Assembly (NCBI GenBank): GCA_030605085.1 | Contig: JAUWBH010000186.1 | Coordinates: 1 to 11,867, forward strand | Direction: 5' to 3' | Source of the DNA: Promethearchaeota archaeon | GTDB lineage: Archaea; Asgardarchaeota; Lokiarchaeia; Sigynarchaeales; SOKP01 | Length of the DNA: 11,867 nt | Part shown: in pieces, positions 6,777 to 11,867 of the stretch | Layout: every line of letters starts with the position of its first letter | How positions within the stretch are numbered: the stretch's first letter is position 1 | Notes under the pieces: model-generated | Seen by the model: the letters and a program-made list of their open reading frames with translations, nothing else | Told to the model about the DNA's origin: nothing | The model's database searches: none | Translations under genes and position numbers: made by a program

Positions 6777-7925
6777 GTGACAAATCTGAAAGAATTCGAT
6801 TTGAAAGAAAGAATAAAATTACCTACTTTAACAGGATCAGAAACATCAGTGAGCTCAAGTAGATTTAACACTCTCGCTCATATCAATAAAAACAATAAAT
6901 CAAATCAAAATTACGACAATGATGATTATCTAGCGGATTTATTAAAAGTTTTAAAAATTAAATCCTTAGTTGTCGGTGTCGGGGGTGCTGGAAACAACAC
7001 TGTTTCAAGACTACAAGAAATGGGTCTTGAGAATACTGAGACATTGAATGTTAATACAGATGCGCACGATTTATATTATTCGAATGCGAAGCAGAAAATA
7101 TTGATAGGTAAAGAAACATGTAAAGGGCTAGGTTCGGGAAATAATCCTGTAATCGGTTCAGAAGCCGCAGAAGAGGATTCTAATAGGCTCAATAAAGCAC
7201 TTAAAGCTGACATTGTATTTATGATCTATGGTCTAGGAGGTGGAACTGGAACGGGTGCCGCACCTATAATTGCAAGAGAGGCGAAAAAGAACGATGCTTT
7301 AGTTGTAACTTTATGTTCCCTTCCTCTTCGTTCAGAAGGAGAACAAAGAAGGATGAGAGCAAAATTAGGACTTAAAAAAATCGCAGAATATTCCGATACG
7401 ATTATCCCTTTGCCAAATGATAACCTCCTTCAGATGATTCCAGATGCTCCAATGCTAACTTGTTTTAAAGTTATGGACGAAGTTTTAGTAAGAAGTATAA
7501 AAGAAGTCGTTTCTCTTATAAATAATTGTGGGTTAATTAACATTGATTTCGCAGATGTTAGAAAAGTGTTCGAAAAAAGTGGGGATTATCCTTCTGGTTT
7601 GATTGGAATATCAGAAGCTTTAGGTAAAGATTTAATCGAGAAGTCCAAGTTAGCTATTCATAATCCTCTTTTGAAGCCAAATACTAGCGAAGTGGATCGT
7701 TGTTTAATATCTATTTCGAGCGATCATCGATTGTCGCTTTTTAATGTGGATAAAATAGTTTCAACAATTTCTAACGAGATCCCTTGCGATGCAAAATTAA
7801 AATTTGGTGCCAGTATGGACCCCAATCTGGATACAAAAATAAGAATAATGGTTTTGGGGAAAGGCCCTATCTCTCCATATGTAAGGGCTGCCGTAAATTC
7901 GGAGGAAAATATTCCATTTCAATAA
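6777..7925 (+). CDS. ftsZ: FtsZ, tubulin-family cell-division GTPase
   Basis: FtsZ polymerises in a GTP-dependent way into the cytokinetic ring at mid-cell. The 382 residues show the nucleotide pocket VGVGGAGNN (G67-N74), NVNTD near 90, the tubulin signature GLGGGTGTG (152-160), and the T7 loop NIDFAD with N255, D257 and D260, which complete the catalytic site of the neighbouring subunit. GTPase activity is therefore expected. Differences from usual FtsZ: a ~60-residue polar N-terminal extension, GSGN instead of the glycine-alanine-rich T3 loop, and a changed stretch after T7 (EKSGDYPSGLIGIS where G.AMMG.G is common). It ends soon after the core (SEENIPFQ) with no long linker. The start is GTG at 6777. 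GGTGAC, which contains this GTG, also sits four bases before an in-frame CTG (6786), a possible alternative start. I cannot assign it to FtsZ1 or FtsZ2 by eye. Confidence 0.93.
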   Translation: MTNLKEFDLKERIKLPTLTGSETSVSSSRFNTLAHINKNNKSNQNYDNDDYLADLLKVLKIKSLVVGVGGAGNNTVSRLQEMGLENTETLNVNTDAHDLYYSNAKQKILIGKETCKGLGSGNNPVIGSEAAEEDSNRLNKALKADIVFMIYGLGGGTGTGAAPIIAREAKKNDALVVTLCSLPLRSEGEQRRMRAKLGLKKIAEYSDTIIPLPNDNLLQMIPDAPMLTCFKVMDEVLVRSIKEVVSLINNCGLINIDFADVRKVFEKSGDYPSGLIGISEALGKDLIEKSKLAIHNPLLKPNTSEVDRCLISISSDHRLSLFNVDKIVSTISNEIPCDAKLKFGASMDPNLDTKIRIMVLGKGPISPYVRAAVNSEENIPFQ

Positions 7926-7930
7926 TTTTA

Positions 7931-7938
7931 TTTTTTTT
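7931..7938 (+). terminator. T8 tract after ftsZ
   Basis: An unbroken T8 lies six bases past the ftsZ stop codon with no hairpin. It fits archaeal T-tract termination and suggests that the next gene has its own promoter in the 112-bp gap. Confidence 0.45.
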
Positions 7939-8037
7939 AGTAGTTTTAAGATATCTCTCTCATCAAAATAGCTTTATTTAGATGTAATCATTTTAAATCA
8001 ATATTAAAAATTGAAATATCTTTCAAAATGATTTTGT

Positions 8038-8496
8038 ATGGATAAAAAATTGCAGAAAATGCCCGAAGAAGAACTTAAAAAGGAAATTATGAAGTTCTTA
8101 AATGAAAGAAAAGTTTTGGTATTATGTACATGTTCTAATAACATACCCCGTGCCACACCAATGGATTTTTACATAGATAAGAAAAAAAAGGACTTTAATA
8201 TTTATGTTGCCCCTGCTCCTGGAAGAAAAGTTAAAAATATTGAAGAAAATCCAATTGTGAGTATTGGAATTTATACCCCATTAGACTCGGGAAAGATTCA
8301 AGGAATGCAGATTACAGCTACCGGAAAAGATAGATTGATCTTTCTAAGAGACGAAGATGAGGGATTTGATTACGCGCAAAAAATAGTTCGAGGTAAACGA
8401 AAATTACTATTAAAAATTATTCCTGAAAAAATCGAATTACTTGATTACGATTATAAAAAAAAAGGATATTCTCGGCTTCAAACTTTAAATTTATGA
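8038..8496 (+). CDS. PNPOx-like FMN-binding split-barrel family protein
   Basis: A 152-residue protein of the pyridoxamine-5'-phosphate-oxidase-like superfamily. It has a short N-terminal helix (ELKKEIMKFLNER), then strands 'VLVLCTCSNNIPRATPMDF' and 'FNIYVAPAPGRKVKNIEENP.VSI', which is the classic split-barrel pattern 'T....G.P...P..F......Y......S.K..N....P.V'. Later strands 'GMQITATGKDRLI' and 'KLLLKIIPEKIELLDYD' complete the barrel. Members bind FMN, F420 or heme and act as oxidoreductases or flavin binders; single-domain proteins like this cannot be assigned a substrate by eye. The ATG at 8038 has no Shine-Dalgarno site. It converges on the GTPase gene. Nothing ties it to ftsZ beyond adjacency and shared strand. 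Confidence 0.8.
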   Translation: MDKKLQKMPEEELKKEIMKFLNERKVLVLCTCSNNIPRATPMDFYIDKKKKDFNIYVAPAPGRKVKNIEENPIVSIGIYTPLDSGKIQGMQITATGKDRLIFLRDEDEGFDYAQKIVRGKRKLLLKIIPEKIELLDYDYKKKGYSRLQTLNL

Positions 8497-8560
8497 GTAA
8501 TGAATATAAAAGCATTAAAAAAAAAATAAAAATTTAGAATTTTTAAGTATTAAATTTCCC

Positions 8561-8665
8561 TTATTTTAGTAGTGTTATTGCTTTTTCTGAGTCCATTAAA
8601 GGTTCTATTTTATATTTGTATCCTTCAACCTTGGCATATGTAGAGTATCTTTTAGCAATTGCCAT
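8561..8665 (-). CDS. Possible 34-residue small protein
   Basis: On the minus strand an ATG at 8665 opens 34 codons (begins MAIAKRYSTYAKVEGYKYK, ends in SEKAITLLK) with a protein-like mix of basic and aromatic residues. The frame is also open upstream through a hydrophobic run (ILFFIFLL) almost to the GTPase stop, but has no canonical start there. Against it: no Shine-Dalgarno site, and a terminator-like hairpin lies between it and the GTPase gene. It could be a small gene, a decayed tail or chance. Confidence 0.3.
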   Translation of the reverse strand: MAIAKRYSTYAKVEGYKYKIEPLMDSEKAITLLK

Positions 8666-8677
8666 CAAAAGGAAAAT

Positions 8678-8706
8678 AAAAAAAAGAATAATCGATTCCC
8701 AATCGA
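8678..8706 (-). terminator. Hairpin plus T8 tract after the GTPase gene
   Basis: On the minus strand, six bases past the GTPase stop, TCGATT-GGG-AATCGA forms a perfect 6-bp stem. A T8 run follows six bases later. This is a textbook intrinsic-type terminator and places the 3' end of the GTPase message here. Confidence 0.6.
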
Positions 8707-8712
8707 CCTTGG

Positions 8713-9285
8713 TTACGCGAAATATTTATACGCTTGAAGCAATCTCCTTGTTAATGCTTGAAAAGCTTGGGTTACGCCATCTCCTGATAAAGCACTCGTT
8801 AAATAGTAGCCTGCAAAATTATAATCCTTACGTAAAATATCGACATTATAATTCGAAGTTGGTTTTTCCTTGTTCTTAACTAATGAATCTTTATCAATTA
8901 AATCTATTTTATTTCCAAATAATACGACTGGCAATGTACCACAAGTTTTCATGATATCTTTGTACCAATTACTCACATTTTTAAGACTTTTTGCTCCGTG
9001 CTCACCTTCCTCGTGAGAAAACATAATTATCGCTGCTTTACTTCCTTTATAGAACTTTGTGCGGAGTGGTTGAAACGATTCTTGACCTGCTATGTCCCAG
9101 AAAAACAATTCACAAGGAGTTCCTTCTACCACTTCTTTATACTGAGTAAATTGGGCACCTAAGGTTGCGATGTAGTTTTTATTAAACTCACCTAGGGTAT
9201 ATTTCTTAATTAACGATGTTTTCCCTACTGCGCCATCTCCTACTACAACAACTTTAAACGCAAAACCTCTTTCATCATCGCTCAT
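8713..9285 (-). CDS. Rab/Ras-type small GTPase
   Basis: A eukaryote-like small GTPase of the kind abundant in Asgard archaea, a molecular switch probably acting at membranes or in signalling. In 190 residues all five G motifs are present: P-loop GDGAVGKTS (16-24), switch I threonine T41 in IATLGAQF, WDIAGQE (63-69, with the catalytic Gln68), NKID (125-128) and TSAL (163-166; usual form SAK). The WDIAGQE and the following RTKFYKGSKAAIIMF are Rab-like. It ends in LLQAYKYFA with no cysteine, so there is no prenylation site; membrane contact would need a partner. The longest frame begins at TTG 9297, but that segment contains GGGTGAT, a Shine-Dalgarno site ending three bases before the ATG at 9285, so I use the ATG. 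A TATA-like block lies near 9326-9339. Confidence 0.95.
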   Translation of the reverse strand: MSDDERGFAFKVVVVGDGAVGKTSLIKKYTLGEFNKNYIATLGAQFTQYKEVVEGTPCELFFWDIAGQESFQPLRTKFYKGSKAAIIMFSHEEGEHGAKSLKNVSNWYKDIMKTCGTLPVVLFGNKIDLIDKDSLVKNKEKPTSNYNVDILRKDYNFAGYYLTSALSGDGVTQAFQALTRRLLQAYKYFA

Positions 9286-9288
9286 AAT

Positions 9289-9295
9289 ATCACCC
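9289..9295 (-). promoter_or_regulatory. Shine-Dalgarno site of the GTPase gene
   Basis: On the minus strand this reads GGGTGAT, three bases before the ATG at 9285. It decides between this ATG and the upstream TTG at 9297, which would place the site inside the coding region. Confidence 0.65.
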
Positions 9296-9593
9296 AACTA
9301 AATTTTTTCTTATAATTCTATAATAATATATATTTATAACAAATAAATTTAAAATTAATGATTTGAATGTTTATTCAATTTTCCTTTTTCAAAATTTCAA
9401 TCCTTTTCTTTATTGAAATTAATATGAATTAATGATAAAAGAAAAAATTATAGATAGCGCGTTAATTTTAATTAATATTGCTAGAAAATACTTTTTAATC
9501 GTTGAAACTTGGTAAAGATGCTGTCTGATAAAGAACAAAAAAGATTTTTAAAAACGAAAATAATAATGTTTAACATAAATTCTATTTATAATT
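9296..9593. other. Non-coding region between the GTPase and membrane Ubl genes
   Basis: About 300 bp without a convincing gene. The GTPase promoter is probably in the AT block at 9300-9345. Two hairpins follow: TTGAAT/ATTCAA (9363-9378, 4-nt loop) and a perfect 9-bp stem (9393-9401 with 9412-9420) closing a pyrimidine-only 10-nt loop. The stretch 9432-9515 could encode 27 residues, but nothing supports it as a gene. Confidence 0.5.
9393..9420. other. Perfect 9-bp hairpin with pyrimidine loop
   Basis: AATTTCAAT pairs exactly with ATTGAAATT around CCTTTTCTTT. It lies in the gap between two minus-strand genes, ~110 bp upstream of the GTPase start. It could be an operator or an RNA structure; function unknown. 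Confidence 0.35.
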
Positions 9594-10421
9594 TTATTTT
9601 TTAGGTATTCTTGAAGGAATCAAAACAATTTCATCTTCATCTTCAATGTTATAATCTTTTATTAGGGCATTTTCGTTCATGATTATACCCCCTGTAGACA
9701 ATAGAAAATCTTCCAAATTGTAATCAAACATAACCGCCAACTGATCCTTGACTACATTTACAAATTCAGTTGATTCTATGTTTATTATTTTCATCTTCTC
9801 CCCTGATTCTATTAATGAGATTGCATAAACATGAATAGTTTTTGTCTCTTCAACAAGCCTCATTGGTGGAATATATATGAGTTCTTCGTCAGTTTTATAA
9901 AGGTTCTCAATCATGCTATCAATTAAATTACTTCTTTCTTCCTGCGTAAAATATAATAATTCTTTAATGAATTGCTTTTTATCAATATTTGATAATCCTA
10001 AACGATTAATTTTAGCCAATTCTTTAGGACTGAGCTCTGTAAAAATGAAATTCTCAATTATAGGCAACTCTTCGTAGGACTTATCTGAATCAACATATTT
10101 CTGGATAGAAGGCATCTCACCCATATAATCTTCAATAATATCAGACGTTTCATCCTCTTTAACTAACTTTTTTCTCTTTTCAAGCGCCTTTACTTTAGAT
10201 ACAAATTGTTTTTTTCCAGTTATCTTATCATCCGAACTTTCATGATGTATAACGGTATAAATTGTGCCTGTAGATAGCACTACAACACTCCCTACAACCA
10301 GTATGAGAAAGAAAAGAGGATTTCCAAAGAAGGAGATGAAATAGAATAGTATAGAAGCAGCACATTGAGCTATTAGTACCACAATTATTATTTTTGTTTT
10401 TCTTGATGTATTTGTACTCAT
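9594..10421 (-). CDS. Membrane-anchored protein with C-terminal ubiquitin-like domain
   Basis: In 275 residues: two N-terminal transmembrane helices (~10-31 and ~34-57), a charged, mostly helical linker (~60-190, with ELSPKELAKINRL and QEERSNLIDSMI), then a ubiquitin-like beta-grasp domain (~195-275). That domain aligns without gaps over 80 residues to the soluble ubiquitin-like protein at 11439-11789, with about 24 identities, including DF..S.GG..M, .YN....DE. and .LIP. It ends in LIPSRIPKK with no glycine, so it cannot be conjugated in the usual way; the domain is more likely a fixed docking or assembly module facing the cytosol. The start ATG at 10421 has a TATA-like block at 10447-10457, so the message may be leaderless. 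It lies downstream of the winged-helix gene on the same strand, 84 bp apart. Confidence 0.8.
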   Translation of the reverse strand: MSTNTSRKTKIIIVVLIAQCAASILFYFISFFGNPLFFLILVVGSVVVLSTGTIYTVIHHESSDDKITGKKQFVSKVKALEKRKKLVKEDETSDIIEDYMGEMPSIQKYVDSDKSYEELPIIENFIFTELSPKELAKINRLGLSNIDKKQFIKELLYFTQEERSNLIDSMIENLYKTDEELIYIPPMRLVEETKTIHVYAISLIESGEKMKIINIESTEFVNVVKDQLAVMFDYNLEDFLLSTGGIIMNENALIKDYNIEDEDEIVLIPSRIPKK

Positions 10422-10505
10422 AGATTTATCATCATTTTCTCATGATTATTATATTCATTTTGTTCAATAAAAATTCGATAGGGTTAAATGTGAAGTAAAT
10501 TAAAT

Positions 10506-11177
10506 TCAACCTCTACGCACTAATTTTACTGCTTTTAAGTACCTCTCCTTATTTAATTTATATAAATTTCTTGATTTTTCTTTTTCAATTTCTACTAATC
10601 TCAGATCGGTTAAAGCTTCTAAGTATTTCTTAATAGTATTATGATTTTTTTTAAGACCTTCAGCTATTTCTGTGATCTTGAGCGGTCTTTCATTCTTCAT
10701 AAGTTTAATAATAGACTGGACAATATAATTTGCCATATAATAGTGTAATTGATCAAATTTAGGATCTGAATCAAATTTAAAGAATACACATCGATTCCTG
10801 ATTTTTTTAGACCTTACGAATTGAAATTTTTCCAACGCAGAAAGATGCCACAATGCCAAATTACTTCCTAAGTTATGCGTTCTCATTATTTCATTGATAT
10901 TTCTACCAGGATTTTGCTTTATGTATTTATAAATTTCATTCCTTGTTGGATTATCAATAATATCCTTTTTCATTAACTTAGTTCCTGAAATTATTACTCT
11001 ATTCTTGATTAAGGATTTAATAATGAGTTCGATTCTATTCTTATTTATATCATGGTTATATCTAACCCGGTTATTTACAAATTCCACTATATCTTTCATC
11101 GAAAAGAAAGGCTTCTTTGACAAATATTCTCTAACTATTCCTAAAACTACATTTTCAGCATTATTCGAGGCGCTCAT
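10506..11177 (-). CDS. Triple winged-helix DNA-binding protein
   Basis: In 223 residues, three winged-helix-like modules follow one another: ~8-70 (KPFFSMKDIVEFVNNRV), ~76-135 (NPTRNEIYKYIKQNPGRNI, then LGSNLALWHLSALEKFQFV with NRCVFF as the wing) and ~150-215 (PLKITEIAEGLKKNHNTIKKYL, then LVEIEKEKSRNLYKL as the wing). The middle module is the ArsR/MarR-like form common in archaea. No ligand or metal site is evident. It is probably a transcription regulator. It sits between the two ubiquitin-like genes, directly before the membrane-anchored one and divergent from the soluble one, so it is well placed to control both through the 250-bp divergent gap; that is inference. The ATG at 11177 has no Shine-Dalgarno site. 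Confidence 0.8.
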   Translation of the reverse strand: MSASNNAENVVLGIVREYLSKKPFFSMKDIVEFVNNRVRYNHDINKNRIELIIKSLIKNRVIISGTKLMKKDIIDNPTRNEIYKYIKQNPGRNINEIMRTHNLGSNLALWHLSALEKFQFVRSKKIRNRCVFFKFDSDPKFDQLHYYMANYIVQSIIKLMKNERPLKITEIAEGLKKNHNTIKKYLEALTDLRLVEIEKEKSRNLYKLNKERYLKAVKLVRRG

Positions 11178-11426
11178 AATCTAATATTTTACTCACATTA
11201 AATAGCTCAGTTTTTATTAAGCTTCTTTCTTTCTAAGATAAAATTTTACGCCAATAAATTATATTATTCTTTCACTCAATTTATAGTATTGTTATTTAAG
11301 AAACCTTGATTGTTTCAATTTATCTTTTTTAGAATAACAAAATTCTTCACATTTATTCCTAATTCATTCAAATAATACCAACAGTTTCATTAAATTAAAT
11401 AAAACAATTATAAAAAAAAAATAAAA

Positions 11427-11434
11427 GGAGTGAT
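11427..11434 (+). promoter_or_regulatory. Shine-Dalgarno site of the soluble Ubl gene
   Basis: GGAGTGAT lies four bases before the GTG at 11439. The longer frame would start with the GTG at 11430, inside this site, so the inner GTG is the better start. AT-rich TATA candidates lie at 11391-11404 and 11409-11415. Confidence 0.65.
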
Positions 11435-11438
11435 TATT

Positions 11439-11789
11439 GTGAGTTTTAAAGATGAATTTGATGAGGATTTAGAAGAGGATACTGTTGAACAAGTAACAAG
11501 ATCAAAAACTCCAGCAAGCAAGGCTCCCACAGGAGGGAGAAATATTTCACTTTATTTCACATCCACTATTGGTCCTGATAAGAAAAAACAGAAGTTAACC
11601 ATTAATAACGGCAATGCCGTTAGTGATATAAAAAGAACCGTTGGAAATATTTTTGGATTAAATCCAGCCGACTTTCATGTATCCTCAGGTGGGGTAACTA
11701 TGGATGAAGGTTCGCCAATGGAGAATTATAATTTATCCAATGGAGACGAAGTTCTTTTAATCCCTGCAAGTACAGCGGGACAAAAATGA
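11439..11789 (+). CDS. Soluble UFM1-like ubiquitin-fold protein
   Basis: A 116-residue protein: an acidic, probably disordered N-tail (~1-35, FDEDLEEDTVEQV), then an 81-residue beta-grasp ubiquitin fold beginning ISLYFTS and ending DEVLLIPASTAGQK. The domain has nearly the length of human UFM1. From memory of UFM1, the last half aligns without gaps (N..L..G.E...IP), and both end seven residues after the IP with one glycine followed by two residues (VGSC in UFM1, AGQK here). UFM1 is trimmed to that glycine and then conjugated; similar processing here is a hypothesis. SAMP/Urm1-type proteins end in GG, which this one lacks. It could instead be a non-conjugated protein-binding domain, as in its membrane-anchored neighbour. 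It is divergent from the winged-helix gene across a ~260-bp gap. Confidence 0.82.
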   Translation: MSFKDEFDEDLEEDTVEQVTRSKTPASKAPTGGRNISLYFTSTIGPDKKKQKLTINNGNAVSDIKRTVGNIFGLNPADFHVSSGGVTMDEGSPMENYNLSNGDEVLLIPASTAGQK

Positions 11790-11816
11790 AGGCTTTATGC
11801 CTTCCCAATTTTTTTT
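11788..11816 (+). terminator. Intrinsic-type terminator of the soluble Ubl gene
   Basis: GAAGGC (11788-11793) pairs with GCCTTC (11799-11804) around TTTAT, starting inside the TGA stop codon, and T8 follows at 11809-11816. A second T-rich block lies at 11833-11840. The gene is therefore probably transcribed alone. Confidence 0.7.
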
Positions 11817-11867
11817 ATACTAAATTTTTATATTTTTTTTAAGCTTAAACTAAAATGATTAAAATAA

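Noticed and set aside
7784..7981. Open frame overlapping the ftsZ 3' end in another frame
   Set aside because: The overlapped part is the conserved end of FtsZ, and the peptide has no protein-like pattern.
8616..8879. Plus-strand open frame of 87 codons
   Set aside because: It lies largely antisense to the GTPase gene, whose protein motifs are unmistakable, and its own translation has no recognisable domain.
9432..9515. Possible 27-residue peptide (MIKEKIIDSALILINIARKY...)
   Set aside because: The composition is plausible, but there is no ribosome site or domain and the length is within chance for this base composition.

Overview
The window is very AT-rich and reads as a piece of an Asgard archaeon (Promethearchaeota), most likely Lokiarchaeia-like. 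This is inferred from gene content: a Rab/Ras-type small GTPase, two ubiquitin-fold genes, an FtsZ, a TFB-type cyclin fold, archaeal EndoQ, multi-winged-helix proteins, and a mix of apparently leaderless genes and genes with GGTGAT-type Shine-Dalgarno sites. No tRNA, rRNA, CRISPR array or complete insertion sequence was seen.

Bases 1-2290: a large protein open to the left edge joins a TFB-like cyclin fold, a zinc knuckle, two HNH-nuclease-like zinc modules (the second degenerate) and a winged helix. Its 3' end carries three 36-bp repeats. A perfect 10-bp tandem duplication in the first repeat breaks the frame and cuts off an OB-like tail.

Bases 2380-4890: a TPR protein and the DNA-repair endonuclease EndoQ, same strand, 63 bp apart. 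Bases 4890-6510: a seven-helix membrane protein (minus), a relic of a GPH/MFS sugar transporter (plus) and a small zinc-ribbon protein (minus). Bases 6777-8496: ftsZ and a PNPOx-like flavin-fold protein (plus).

Bases 8560-11817 are the most interesting part: a Rab-like GTPase, a two-helix membrane protein with a C-terminal ubiquitin fold, and a triple winged-helix protein (all minus), followed by a divergent soluble ubiquitin-fold protein (plus). The two ubiquitin folds align over 80 residues without a gap, with about 24 identities by hand count. The soluble one has the length and C-terminal layout of UFM1, a single glycine followed by two residues. A plausible reading is a small membrane-linked ubiquitin-like module with its regulator and a GTPase next door. 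The functional link is inferred from proximity and shared fold; no E1, E2, E3 or protease gene is visible here.

Several starts were moved from the longest reading frame because a Shine-Dalgarno site (GGGTGAT, GGAGTGAT) lies inside the longer version. Ends are often marked by T-tracts, sometimes preceded by hairpins.
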